The translations under genes were made by a program, and so were the position numbers. Of a stretch of DNA of 64,000 nt, positions 35,836 through 45,034 are shown in pieces. Source of the stretch: Candidatus Tectimicrobiota bacterium. Its GTDB lineage: Bacteria > Tectomicrobia > Entotheonellia > Entotheonellales > Entotheonellaceae. Positions within the stretch are counted from its first letter, which is position 1. Each line of letters opens with the position of its first letter. The DNA lies in contig BPKO01000001.1 of assembly GCA_026005175.1 (NCBI GenBank), forward strand, positions 124,001 through 188,000. The letters run 5' to 3'. Below the pieces are notes generated by a model. The model worked only from the letters and a program-made list of their open reading frames with translations, had not been told where the DNA came from and did no database searches.

Positions 35836-37107
35836 ATGCCCGAGCGCCCGCGCCTGGCGCTGCTCTTTACCACCACCGGGTACGAAGCGCGCGAATTCGT
35901 CGACGCGGCCCGCCGCCTGGGGGTAGAGGTGGTGCTGGGCAGCGACCGCTGCCACGTCCTGGCCGATCCCTGGCAGGATGGGGCCTTGCCTCTGCGTTTC
36001 GAGCGGCCTGAAGAAGCGGCGGCGCGCCTCGTCGCCCACCTGCGCCCGCACCCGCCCCGGGCCATCGTGGCCATTGGCGACACGCCGCTGCTCACCGCCG
36101 GGTTGGCCAGTGCGGCGCTGGGCTTGCGTGCCAATCCGGTGGCGGCGGTGGCGGCCAGCCGCAACAAGTTTCTCATGCGCCAGTGCTTGCAGCGGGCCGG
36201 GCTGCGCGTGCCGCCGTTTCTTTGCCTCCCGCTTGCTACGGACCCCCGCACCGTGCAGCACCGCGTGCCTTATCCTTGCGTGCTCAAGCCGCTGGCGCTC
36301 TCGGCCAGCCAGGGGGTGATGCGTGCCGACACCCCGGCAGCGTTTGTGGCCGCCTTTTGGCGGCTGCGTGCCTTGCTGCAGCGATCCGACCTTCGCCAGC
36401 GGCAGGGCGAGGCTGCAGACGCGGTGCTCGTCGAGGGCTTCATTCCCGGGGTGGAAGTCGCCCTCGAGGGGCTGCTCGACGCCGGCCGCTTGCATCTGCT
36501 GGCCCTCTTTGACAAGCCTGACCCTCTGGACGGGCCGTTTTTTGCCGAGACCCTCTACGTCACCCCTTCCCGCTTGCCGGCGGCGGTGCAGGAAGCGCTG
36601 CGGCGCTGTGCCGAAGCGGCAGCACAAGCCCTGGGGCTGGTGCAGGGCCCGGTGCATGCCGAGCTGCGCTACAACCGCGACGGCCCCTGGCTGCTAGAGC
36701 TGGCGCCACGGGCCATCGGCGGCCTGTGAAGCCGCACCTTGCGCTTTGGGACCGGGATGTCCCTGCCAGAGCTGCTGATCCGTCACGCCTGCGGCTTGCC
36801 GCTGCCGTCGCTGGCGCGCGAGCGGGCGGCGGCAGGGGTGCTGATGCTGCCCGTGCCGGAGACAGGCTTTCTCAAGCGCGTTGAGGGACTGGAAGCGGCA
36901 CGCCGCGTTCCGGGCGTCGAGGAGGTGGTCATCACCGCCAGGCCCGACGAGCTGCTGCAGCCGCTGCCCGAAGGCGGCAGCTATCCGGGGTTTGTCTTTG
37001 CCCGCGGTGCCACGCCGCAGGAAATGGAGTGGGCCCTGCGCACCGCCGCGCGCCACCTGCGCCTGGTGCTGGCGCCGGGGTTAGGGGTGGTGGGAGAGCC
37101 AGCCTGA
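35836..37107 (+). CDS. ATP-grasp ligase selenoprotein (in-frame UGA at Cys position)
   Basis: 423 residues when UGA 36727-36729 is read as Sec298. Residues 1-297 are an ATP-grasp enzyme: pre-ATP-grasp domain (LALLFTTTGYEAREF), NKFLMRQCLQRAGL, YPCVLKPLALSASQGV, VEGFIPGVEVALEGLL and the metal-binding WLLELAPRAIGGL. After the UGA the same frame continues SRTLRFGTGMSLPELLIRHA, then AAGVLMLPVPETGFLKRVEG and a C-terminal domain typical of this ligase subgroup. As I recall them, homologues have Cys in the IGGLCxRxLRF context. No frameshift is needed. Product unknown: a carboxylate-amine or -thiol ligation. Confidence 0.85.
36727..36796 (+). promoter_or_regulatory. UGA-Sec codon and possible SECIS of the ATP-grasp gene
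   Basis: After UGA 36727-36729 a hairpin GGGAC (36748-36752)/GTCCC (36759-36763) closes a 6-base loop. It sits inside a longer pairing of AGCCGCA (36730-36736) with TGCGGCT (36790-36796). The apical stem is 18 bases from the UGA, farther than in the other two genes, so this assignment is weaker. Confidence 0.5.
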
Positions 37108-37121
37108 GGGGGAGGAGCACG

Positions 37122-38147
37122 ATGCACGGCAAGGGGGTGGTGTTCGTGACCGGAGACCGCCTGGGCGACGGGGTGGCGGCGCTCCTGCGCGAGGCGGGCT
37201 GCCAGGTGCTGCGCGGGCCGCGGCCGCAGCCGCCGGCGCTGACCGAGTTTCCGCCGGAGGCGTGGCCGCAGTGGTTTGGGGAAACCGACGTCATCGTGGT
37301 GAGCCCGCGCGACCGCTGCCCGCGCCAGGTGATGCTGGCTGCCCCGCGCCTGCGGGCCATTGTCTCGGCCGTCATCGGCGTCGACACCATCGACATGCAG
37401 GCAGCCAACGAGCTCGGGCTGGTGGTGGGCCACGGCGCCATGCCGGAAAACTACCTGGGGGTGGCCGAGGCCACGGTGATGCTAATCGCGGCACTGCTCC
37501 TTGACTTGCACGGCAAGGAGGCGCTGCTGCGCACCCAGGCGCCGCGTCCGGCACAGCTACGCGCCCGCATGGTGCGCGGCAAAACCATCGGCCTGATTGG
37601 CCTGGGCCGCACCGCGCGCGGGGTAGTCGAGCGGCTGGCCGGCTGGCAGGTGCGCCTGCAGGCCTACGACCCTTACGTGTCGCCGGCACAGGCGCCTGCC
37701 GGGGTGGCCCTGGTGGACTTGCCGACCTTGCTGCGCACGAGTGACGTGGTGAGCGTCCACGTGACGCTCACCGAGGAGACCTACCACCTGCTGGGCGAGG
37801 CCGAACTGCGCCTGATGCGGCCCGACGCCTACCTGATCAACACGGCGCGCGGGGCAGTGATCGACGAGCAGGCCCTGTACCGGGCCTTGCGCGAGCGGCG
37901 CCTTGCCGGGGCCGCCCTCGACGTCTTCGAGGTCGAGCCTCTACCGCCCGAGAGCCCGCTGCGCCAGCTGGACAACGTCATTCTCACCCCGCATATCGTT
38001 GGCCACTCCCAGGAGCTCATGGCGGCCATCCCGCGGGTGGCGGCGGAGAACGTGCTGCGGGTGCTGCGCGGCGAGCCGCCGCTGTACCTCAAGAACCCGG
38101 AGGTGCTGCCGGCCTGGCGGCAGCGCCTGGCACGGCTGGCGTCGTGA
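37122..38147 (+). CDS. D-isomer-specific 2-hydroxyacid dehydrogenase
   Basis: 341 residues, SerA/GyaR-like. The NAD-binding Rossmann motif is KTIGLIGLGRTARGVVERLA. Catalytic residues are Arg in INTARGAVIDEQAL, Glu in DVFEVEPLPPESPL and His in LTPHIVGHS. It reduces 2-oxoacids or oxidises 2-hydroxyacids with NAD(P). GGAGGAG precedes the ATG. It starts 14 bases after the ATP-grasp gene and probably belongs to the same pathway. It lacks the ACT domain of long SerA. Confidence 0.87.
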   Translation: MHGKGVVFVTGDRLGDGVAALLREAGCQVLRGPRPQPPALTEFPPEAWPQWFGETDVIVVSPRDRCPRQVMLAAPRLRAIVSAVIGVDTIDMQAANELGLVVGHGAMPENYLGVAEATVMLIAALLLDLHGKEALLRTQAPRPAQLRARMVRGKTIGLIGLGRTARGVVERLAGWQVRLQAYDPYVSPAQAPAGVALVDLPTLLRTSDVVSVHVTLTEETYHLLGEAELRLMRPDAYLINTARGAVIDEQALYRALRERRLAGAALDVFEVEPLPPESPLRQLDNVILTPHIVGHSQELMAAIPRVAAENVLRVLRGEPPLYLKNPEVLPAWRQRLARLAS

Positions 38148-38153
38148 GCCCGC

Positions 38154-38183
38154 TTGGTGCTGCGGGACCACCTGTGCTATGAT
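38154..38183 (+). promoter_or_regulatory. sigma-70 promoter for the peptide transporter operon
   Basis: TTGGTG (38154-38159) and TATGAT (38178-38183) with an 18-base spacer, 45 bases before the ATG at 38229. Confidence 0.5.
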
Positions 38184-38228
38184 GCCGCCCCGAAGGAGTG
38201 AGCGGGAAGCCAGCAAGAGGAGGGAGGC

Positions 38229-39798
38229 ATGCGCAGGGGGAGCAAGTATGGCGTGTGGGTGGTGGGGCTGTGGCTGCTGGCGACCTCGGCCCTGGCGGGC
38301 AGTCCTGCGCCGCAGGGGCAGCTGGTCATCGCCCTGCCGGACTTTGGCAACCAGGTGCCGGTGCCGTGGCAGGAGTTTGCCTTTGGCAAGAGCTACATGC
38401 GCCTGATTTACACGGCGCTGGTAGGGATCACCGACGACGGGCAGCTGTCGCCCGATACCGGTGCCGCCCGACGCTGGGAAATGAGCCCAGACGGCCGCAC
38501 CTGGACCTTCTGGCTGCGCGACAATATTACCTTTCACAACGGCGATCCCCTGACGGCAGAAGACGTCAAGTTCAGCCTCGAAAAGATGCTCAGTCCCAAG
38601 TCGGTGGCCTCCTACGTGGGGCGGCTGCGGCAGCAGATCGTCGCCGTGGAGGTGGCCGGACCCTACCAGGTGGTCATCCGCACCAAGGACCCGGTACTGT
38701 TTCTGCCCTGGGATCTTTCCGACATCCAGGGCACCGAAGGCATGATCCAGCCCAAGCGCTACACCGAAGCAGTGGGAGACGAGGGATTCGCGCAGCAGCC
38801 CGTCGGCAGCGGGCCCTATCGCGTGGTCGAGCAGCGCCACGGCGACTTTCTCCGCCTCGAGGCGGTAGAGCGCCACTGGGCCATCGGCGTGCCGCGCTAC
38901 AAGACCCTTTTGTTCAAGAAAGTGCCGGAAGAAAGCACGCGCATTGCCATGCTCAAGACCGGCGAGGCCGATGTCATCAGCGTGTCGCGCGAGCGGGCGG
39001 CGGAGCTGGCGGCAGCCGGCTTTCGCATTTTTACCAAGCCGCGCTGGTCGATTCTGGGCATGTACTTTCACGAGCAGTGGCGCCCCGAGGTGCCCATTTC
39101 GAAGCTCAAAGTCCGCCAGGCGCTCAACCTGGCCATCAACCGCGAAGAGCTGGCGCAGTACGTCTTTGCAGGCATGGCGGCGCCGGCTGCCGTCTATCCC
39201 ATTCCCAGCCGCGCTCCGGGTGCCGATCCGACGCTTGAGCCCTACCCTTACGACCCCGAGCGGGCGCGGCAGCTGCTGCGCGAGGGCCGGCTACCCCAAC
39301 GGCTTTGAGATCACCGTCTACTCTTATCCGCGGGCGGATGTCCCGGAGATGGCCCGCTTTGTCGAGGCGGTAGCCGGCTACTTTGCCGACATCGGGGTGC
39401 GGGCCAAGATCGTCCCTACCGAGTACGCTTCTTATCGCAAGAAACGCCTGGGCTTTGACTTGCCAGGCGAGATGGGGCCGCTGGCGACACCGACCCGCCC
39501 CCTGGCGGGCTTTGTCTCGCTGGCGCGCTTGCTGTTTCACTCGCAGGGGCGCTTTACCAGCATCCGTGACCCGCAGCTCGACGCCCTCATCGAGGCGATG
39601 GAGAACGCCCTCGACGAAGAGACGGCACGGAAGCACTTTACCGCCATTTACCGCTACCTGTACCACCACTACAACCACCTGACGGCCGTTGAGCTCGACG
39701 TCCCGTACGCCACCAGTGCCCGCATTGCCAAGTGGGACCTGGGCGGCGCGGTGTGGGACCAGAACTTTCTCTACCTGGTGCGCCAGCAGGAGCCGTAG
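38229..39798 (+). CDS. peptide/nickel ABC transporter binding protein, +1 frameshift
   Basis: A family 5 binding protein of about 522 residues after correction. Signal peptide (VVGLWLLATSALAG), then ARRWEMSPDGRTWTFWLRDN, ITFHNGDPLTAEDVKFSLEKM, QPVGSGPYRVV and KVRQALNLAINREEL. At GGG 39284-39286 the frame breaks; dropping one G gives LLREAGYPNGFEITVYSY, the standard continuation. The gene is thus probably functional. It heads a complete Dpp-type operon whose next ATG follows its stop directly. Confidence 0.88.
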
Positions 39799-40716
39799 AT
39801 GTACCGCTACGTGGCGCGTCGCTGCCTGCAGGCCCTTCTGGCGCTGCTGGTGCTGTCGGCGGTGGTCTTTGGGCTGGTGCGCCTTACCGGTGATCCCACG
39901 CTGCTTATGTTGCCCGAAGACGCCAGCGCCGAGGACATAGCCCGCCTGCGGCGGGCCCTGGGACTGGACCGGCCGCTGCCGGTGCAGTACTGGATCTTCT
40001 TGCGCAACGCCTTGCAGGGCGACTTTGGCCGCTCCATCCGCGGCCAGGTGCCGGTGCGCGACCTGATCGCCGAGCGCTTTCCCTACTCCCTGCGCCTGGC
40101 CGCGGCCTCCTTTGCGATTACCCTACTGCTGGCCGTGCCTTTGGGGGTGCTGGCCGCCGTGTACAAGGGATCTTGGCTGGACCGCCTGGCGCAAGTCGTC
40201 GCCGTGCTGGGGCAATCGCTGCCCATGTTCTGGGTAGGCATCCTCCTCATCCAGGTTTTTGCCGTGCAGCTGCGCCTGCTGCCCAGCGGCGGCACGGGGA
40301 GCGTGGCGCACTACGTGCTGCCGGCCTTTACCCTGGGGTGGTGGCTGGTGGCCGGTATCATGCGCCTGCTGCGCTCGAGCATGCTGGAGGTGCTCGACAG
40401 CGAGTTCGTCAAGCTGGCGCGCCTCAAGGGGCTGTCCGAAGCGCGCGTGATCTGGAAACACGCCTTGCGCAATGCCCTCATTCCGGTGGTGACGTTTGGC
40501 GGCATTTACCTGGCGGTGTTGATCACGGCGGCGATTCTGGTGGAGACGGTCTTTGCCTGGCCGGGGCTGGGGCGGCTGGTTTACGAAGCCATCGTGTTTC
40601 GCGATTTCCCCGTGGTGCAGGCGGTGGTCTTGCTCACCGCGGCGCTGGTGATCGTGAGCAGCCTGGTGGTGGATATCCTGTACGCCTATCTCGATCCGCG
40701 CATTCGCTACGGATAA
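39799..40716 (+). CDS. dppB: ABC transporter permease, DppB type
   Basis: 305 residues, six membrane helices. It has the DppB start YVARRCLQALLALLVLSAVVF...RLTGDP, the Leu-rich linker LGLDRPLPVQYWIFLRNALQGDFGRS, and the EAA loop near LKGLSEARVIWKHALRNALIPV. It ends with AYLDPRIRYG, typical of this subunit. It starts directly after the binding-protein stop codon. Confidence 0.93.
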   Translation: MYRYVARRCLQALLALLVLSAVVFGLVRLTGDPTLLMLPEDASAEDIARLRRALGLDRPLPVQYWIFLRNALQGDFGRSIRGQVPVRDLIAERFPYSLRLAAASFAITLLLAVPLGVLAAVYKGSWLDRLAQVVAVLGQSLPMFWVGILLIQVFAVQLRLLPSGGTGSVAHYVLPAFTLGWWLVAGIMRLLRSSMLEVLDSEFVKLARLKGLSEARVIWKHALRNALIPVVTFGGIYLAVLITAAILVETVFAWPGLGRLVYEAIVFRDFPVVQAVVLLTAALVIVSSLVVDILYAYLDPRIRYG

Positions 40717-40720
40717 GGTC

Positions 40721-41614
40721 ATGGCACGTGCCGAGCAGCTTCCCCTGACGATGACCCCGTCGCCAGAGCCGCGGCGGCTTGCCCTCCTGTGGCGCCGGGC
40801 CCCGTTCTTGCCCCTGCTGATCATTCTTGCGTTTATCGGTTCGGCGTTGCTGGCCGATCTCCTCACCCCGCACTCGCCGACCAAAGTGTCGCTTCCCAAA
40901 CGCTTGCGGCCGCCGGCGTGGGTGGAAGGGGGAAGCTGGACGCATCCGCTGGGTACCGACCCCCTGGGGCGCGACGTGCTGGCGCGGCTCGTTTACGGGG
41001 CACGCGTCTCGCTGCTGGTGGCTGCTCTCACCCTGGCGCTGGGCGGCGGGGTGGGACTGGGGATCGGGCTGCTGGCGGGCTATCACGGCGGGCGCCTAGA
41101 CAGCGTGCTCATGCGCGCCGCAGACATCACCATGGCCTTCCCCATCATTCTTTTTGCGATTTTGCTTGTGGCCATGCTCGGCGGCGGGCTGTTCAACGTC
41201 GTGGTGTCTATTGCCCTGGTGCTGTGGGCCCGCTATGCCCGGGTGATTCGTGGCGAAGTGCTTTCCTTGATGCAGCGCGACTTTATCGCCCGCGCCCGCG
41301 TCAACGGCTGTTCGCCGCTGCGGCTCATCGTCGTCCACCTCCTGCCCAACGTGCTCAACACCCTGATGGTGTTGCTCAGCTTGCAGGTCGGCTGGCTGAT
41401 CATCGTCGAGTCGTCGCTCAGCTTTCTCGGCGCCGGCATCCCGCCGCCAACGCCGAGCTGGGGCAGCATGATCGCCGAGGGGCGCGACTACCTCACCCGC
41501 GCCTGGTGGGTGTCGTTGTTTCCCGGGCTGGCCATCATGCTCACCGTGCTGGCCTTTAACCTTTTTGGCGACTGGCTGCGCGACCGGCTCGACCCCCGGC
41601 AGCGGCAAGTATAA
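40721..41614 (+). CDS. dppC: ABC transporter permease, DppC type
   Basis: 297 residues with the DppC signature HPLGTDPLGRDVLARLVYGAR after the first helix. The EAA region is FIARARVNGCSPLRLIVVHLLPNVLN, and the C-terminal FNLFGDWLRDRLDPRQ is also typical. It forms the channel heterodimer with DppB. Confidence 0.93.
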   Translation: MARAEQLPLTMTPSPEPRRLALLWRRAPFLPLLIILAFIGSALLADLLTPHSPTKVSLPKRLRPPAWVEGGSWTHPLGTDPLGRDVLARLVYGARVSLLVAALTLALGGGVGLGIGLLAGYHGGRLDSVLMRAADITMAFPIILFAILLVAMLGGGLFNVVVSIALVLWARYARVIRGEVLSLMQRDFIARARVNGCSPLRLIVVHLLPNVLNTLMVLLSLQVGWLIIVESSLSFLGAGIPPPTPSWGSMIAEGRDYLTRAWWVSLFPGLAIMLTVLAFNLFGDWLRDRLDPRQRQV

Positions 41615-41624
41615 GGAGGGGGCG

Positions 41625-42596
41625 GTGGCCGAGGCGGTGCTGGAAGTGGAGGACCTGCACACCTACTTTTTCAACCGCCGCGGGGTGCTCAAAGCGGTGG
41701 ACGGCGTCAGCTTTACCCTCTACCGGGGGGAGACGCTCGGCCTGGTGGGCGAGTCGGGCTGCGGCAAGTCGATGACGGCGCTTTCCATCGTGCGCCTGGT
41801 GCCACGGCCGGCGGCGCGCATCGTGCGGGGGCAGGTGCGCTTGCGCGGCGAAGACTTGCTGGCCAAAAGCGAGCGCGAGATGCGGCAAGTGCGGGGGCGG
41901 CGCATTGCCATGATCCTGCAGGATCCCCAGGCCTCGCTCAATCCGGTGTTTACCATTGGCAACCAGCTCGTCGAAGCCTTTGCTGTGCAGCGCCGCTGGC
42001 CCAGGCGCCGGCTGTGGACCCTGGCGGCCGAGGCTTTGCGGCACGTCAAGGTACCGGAAGCCGCGCGGCGCCTCTACGACTTCCCCCACCAGCTCAGCGG
42101 CGGCATGAAGCAGCGGGTGGTGGGGGCCATTGCCCTGGCCGGGGCGCCCGAGGTGCTCATTGCCGACGAGCCCACCACTGCCCTCGACGTCACCATTCAG
42201 CTGCAGTTCCTGCGCCTGCTCAAAGAGCTGCAGGCCGAAACGCAGATGGCCATGCTCTTTATCACCCACGACTTTGGTATCGTGGCCCGCCTGTGTGACC
42301 GCGTGGCGGTGATGTATGCCGGGCGCATCGTCGAGCAGGGGCCGGTGCGGGCGGTATTTCGCCAGCCGGCGCATCCCTACACGCAGGCGCTCATGGCCTC
42401 AGTGCCCCGCCTTGACGTCAAAGTCGACACCCTGGCCACCATCGAGGGGCAGCCGCCGGCGCTCGATGCCTTGCCGGAGGGGTGCCGCTTTGCCCCGCGC
42501 TGTCCTTATGTGGAGAGGCGCTGCCAGCAGGCCTACCCACCCATGGTGCCGCTGCAGGCAGACCATGCCGCAGCGTGCTGGCGCTTGGAGGGGTAA
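41625..42596 (+). CDS. dppD: ABC transporter ATPase, DppD type
   Basis: 323 residues. Walker A GESGCGKS, Q-loop LQDPQASLNPVFTIG, signature LSGGMKQRV, Walker B VLIADEPTTALD and switch His in FITHDFG. The C-terminal oligopeptide domain has the Cys cluster CRFAPRCPYVERRCQ that can hold an iron-sulfur cluster in this family. GTG 41625 follows AAGGAGG; upstream in-frame codons overlap dppC and are unlikely. Confidence 0.93.
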   Translation: MAEAVLEVEDLHTYFFNRRGVLKAVDGVSFTLYRGETLGLVGESGCGKSMTALSIVRLVPRPAARIVRGQVRLRGEDLLAKSEREMRQVRGRRIAMILQDPQASLNPVFTIGNQLVEAFAVQRRWPRRRLWTLAAEALRHVKVPEAARRLYDFPHQLSGGMKQRVVGAIALAGAPEVLIADEPTTALDVTIQLQFLRLLKELQAETQMAMLFITHDFGIVARLCDRVAVMYAGRIVEQGPVRAVFRQPAHPYTQALMASVPRLDVKVDTLATIEGQPPALDALPEGCRFAPRCPYVERRCQQAYPPMVPLQADHAAACWRLEG

Positions 42597-42599
42597 GGG

Positions 42600-43598
42600 A
42601 TGGTGTTGCTGCGCGTTGAGGAACTGCGCAAGTACTTTCCGGTGACGCGCGGCGTCTTGCTGGCCCGCCCCCGCGGCTACGTGCGGGCCGTGGACGGCAT
42701 CAGCTTCGAGATCCGGCAGGGGGAGACGCTGGCCCTGGTGGGCGAGTCGGGCTGCGGCAAGACGACCACCGCGCGGCTTTTGCTGCGCCTGGAGTGGCCA
42801 AGCGCCGGGCGGGTGTGGCTGGAGGGCAAGGACGTCCATCGCCTGCGCGGCAAAGCAGAGCTGCGGGCCTTTCACGCCGCCGTGCAGGCGGTGTTTCAGG
42901 ATCCCTGGTCGTCGCTCAACCCCCGGCGGCGCATTGGGGATACCATTGCCGAACCGCTGCTGATCAACACCTCCTGGTCGCGCCAGCGCATCCGCGCGCG
43001 TGTGGCCGAGCTCCTGGAGCAGGTGGGCCTGCCGGCCGATGCCGCCCTGCGCTACCCGCACGAGTTCAGTGGCGGCCAGCGCCAGCGCATCGCGCTGGCC
43101 AACGCCCTGGCGCCCTATCCTAAGCTCATCGTCCTCGACGAGCCGGTGTCGGCGCTCGACGTCTCTATTCAGGCACAGATCCTCAACCTGCTCAAAGCCA
43201 TGCAGGCGCAGTACGGGGTGAGCTACCTCTTGGTGGCGCACAATCTGGCCACGGTCCGCTACATGGCCCACTACACGGCGGTGATGTACCTGGGGCAGCT
43301 GGTCGAATATGCCCCCACCGAGCTGCTCTACACAGCGCCACGCCACCCCTATACCCAAGCCCTCTTTTCTGCCGCTCTGCCGGCGCATCCCGACGTGCCG
43401 CGGGAAGAAATCGTCCTGCCCGGCGAGGTGCCGTCGCCGATCAACCCACCGGCAGGCTGCCGCTTTCATCCCCGCTGTCCCGCAGCCATGGCAGTCTGCC
43501 GCACCACCCCGCCGGTGCTGCGCGAGGTGGCTCCCCAGCACCAAGTGGCCTGCCACCTCCACCCGGGCGAGACAGGCTCAGCACTCCCCTCGCTCTAG
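42600..43598 (+). CDS. dppF: ABC transporter ATPase, DppF type
   Basis: 332 residues. Walker A GESGCGKTTT, Q-loop FQDPWSSLNPRRRIG, signature FSGGQRQRI, Walker B LIVLDEPVSALDVSIQ, switch His VAHNLATVRYM, and C-terminal CRFHPRCPAAMAVC. It completes the transporter. Its 3' end overlaps the convergent HAD gene by 21 bases. Confidence 0.93.
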   Translation: MVLLRVEELRKYFPVTRGVLLARPRGYVRAVDGISFEIRQGETLALVGESGCGKTTTARLLLRLEWPSAGRVWLEGKDVHRLRGKAELRAFHAAVQAVFQDPWSSLNPRRRIGDTIAEPLLINTSWSRQRIRARVAELLEQVGLPADAALRYPHEFSGGQRQRIALANALAPYPKLIVLDEPVSALDVSIQAQILNLLKAMQAQYGVSYLLVAHNLATVRYMAHYTAVMYLGQLVEYAPTELLYTAPRHPYTQALFSAALPAHPDVPREEIVLPGEVPSPINPPAGCRFHPRCPAAMAVCRTTPPVLREVAPQHQVACHLHPGETGSALPSL

Positions 43599-44315
43599 CA
43601 GGTAAGCCGGCAGTGCGGCGATGGAGGGCAGCACCGCCTCTGCACCGGCCTGCCACAGCACGTCTGCGGTCTGGGTGCCGGAGGCCACGGCCACGGTGAG
43701 CGCGCCGACGCGGCGCCCTTCGGCCACGTCTTGCACCGTGTCGCCGACTTTCAGCACGCAGCGGTAGTCGAAGTGGGGATGCACCTGCCCTGCTGGCAGC
43801 GCTGGCGGCAGCAGGCCGGCCGCCTGCAAGGCACGGTTGATCATGTGCGGGTGAGGGCGCCCGCCGCCGGCGGCTTCCCCGCACGTAACGAAGTGCACCA
43901 GCCCGCGCTGCGTCCAGCCCAGGTGCGCGGCAATGGCGCGGGTGACCTCGAGGGGAAAGCCGCTGCCCAGGGCGACAAAGAGGCCGCGGGCGTTGAGAAA
44001 CGCCAACGTCTCGGTGGCTCCGGGCATTTCGCGCAGCCGGCGCACGTTGTCCAGCAAGCGAGCCGTAAAGTCCTGCAAGAGCCGCTGCGTCATTGCTTCC
44101 AGCTCCCGGCCCCGCAAGCCGCCGTGGCTGGCGAGCAGGGTGTGGAAGACCTCACGCTTGTCTTTGCCCCGCTGGGCGTTGAGCGTCTCCCAGGGCACGT
44201 GCACCCCCACGCTGGCCAGGCTCTCGGCAAAGCTGCGCAGCACCAGTGGCTGGCCCTCGATGGTATCATCCACCGTGGTGGCGGCCATGTCGAGCATCGC
44301 TAAGGCCAAGGGCAT
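43578..44315 (-). CDS. phosphonatase-like HAD hydrolase
   Basis: 245 residues. Motif I is LDMAATTVDD, with the nucleophilic Asp and Ala at the +2 position instead of the usual acidic residue. This is as in PhnX (phosphonoacetaldehyde hydrolase) and the PhnX-like TIGR03351 group. The cap has RGKDKREVFHTLL, motif II is VALGSGFP, and motif III/IV is RCVLKVGDTVQDVAEGRRVG. No phosphonate genes are nearby, so the substrate is uncertain. Confidence 0.8.
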   Translation of the reverse strand: MPLALAMLDMAATTVDDTIEGQPLVLRSFAESLASVGVHVPWETLNAQRGKDKREVFHTLLASHGGLRGRELEAMTQRLLQDFTARLLDNVRRLREMPGATETLAFLNARGLFVALGSGFPLEVTRAIAAHLGWTQRGLVHFVTCGEAAGGGRPHPHMINRALQAAGLLPPALPAGQVHPHFDYRCVLKVGDTVQDVAEGRRVGALTVAVASGTQTADVLWQAGAEAVLPSIAALPAYLLERGEC

Positions 44316-44362
44316 CCATCTGCCTCCAAGTTCACAGCGCCTTTAGTATAGGAGAACGCGCC

Positions 44363-44782
44363 GTGCCCGTCACCTATCCGGAAACTCTTGCCGAGCTGCA
44401 CCTCGACGGCACGCCGGTGGTGCTTCTAGCCTCTGACCGCTTGCTGCCCCGCCTGCCGCTTTACGTCTTTACCCTGCGTGCCGCCCCTGGCGTGCGGGGC
44501 CTGCGCGCCAGAGTGGCCGCGCACCTGCTGCTGTGGCAAGATGGCGACGGCTACCGCCAGGCCTGTGCCGCGTACCGGCTCGCGGGCCACCGGGATAGGC
44601 CGCTAGGACCCCGGCAGGCTGCCTGGGGTGCCCTGCTGTGCCAGCAGCTCACGCACTGGGTGGGGGCCTGGCTGGCGCAGGCCGGATGGCAGTACCAGGC
44701 CGCATCCGGTGCGGCGGCTGGCCGCTGGTTGCCGGGCAGCGGCAAAAGGGAACGGGTTGACGGGGAGAAAAGCGGCGAGTAG
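44363..44782 (+). CDS. hypothetical protein
   Basis: 139 residues from GTG 44363, which has AGGAGA seven bases upstream. No domain is recognised: LAELHLDGTPVVLLASDRLL, a middle region rich in Ala, Arg and Leu, and helical QQLTHWVGAWLAQAGWQYQ. It is divergent from the HAD gene with only 47 bases between, where AGTATA/TATACT could serve both directions. Confidence 0.5.
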   Translation: MPVTYPETLAELHLDGTPVVLLASDRLLPRLPLYVFTLRAAPGVRGLRARVAAHLLLWQDGDGYRQACAAYRLAGHRDRPLGPRQAAWGALLCQQLTHWVGAWLAQAGWQYQAASGAAAGRWLPGSGKRERVDGEKSGE

Positions 44783-44785
44783 AAT
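44757..44785 (+). promoter_or_regulatory. sigma-70 promoter for the cyclase gene
   Basis: TTGACG (44757-44762), 17 bases, TAGAAT (44780-44785). It overlaps the end of the preceding ORF and lies 50 bases before the cyclase ATG at 44835. Confidence 0.65.
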
Positions 44786-44834
44786 GCCCCCACCACGCTG
44801 TCAAGTATCTGGCCACGCAGAGAGGAGGGGGCGT

Positions 44835-45026
44835 ATGCGACGTTGCGATCTCAGATGGGGGTTCCTGGCGGTTCTGATGGTGCTGCTTGTCCCCGCAGGG
44901 TGGGCGGCCGACTGGTATCCCTCTAAATGGGGCGCTGAAGACGAGATCGGGGCGGCCAACCTCATCACGCCGGAGCGCGTGCTGGCCGCCGCCAAGCTGG
45001 TGACCAAAGGCAAAGTGTACGCCCTA
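44835..45026 (+). pseudogene. cyclase-family gene, 5' part, broken by IS insertion
   Basis: Start ATG 44835 with a GAGGAGGGG Shine-Dalgarno. It encodes a signal peptide (LAVLMVLLVPAGWAADWYPS), then WGAEDEIGAANLITPERVL, typical of the secreted branch of the cyclase/kynurenine-formamidase-like family (PF04199). At codon 64 the IS630-type element interrupts it. Joining across the element with one TA copy restores GKVYALGVPVDSST in frame, so the insertion is precise and recent. Confidence 0.88.
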
Positions 45027-45034
45027 GTGCATGT

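Noticed and set aside
36727-36739. ATP-grasp gene as two separate genes or a pseudogene
   Set aside because: Both parts are in one frame, the second has no ribosome-binding site of its own, and the UGA aligns with an expected Cys.
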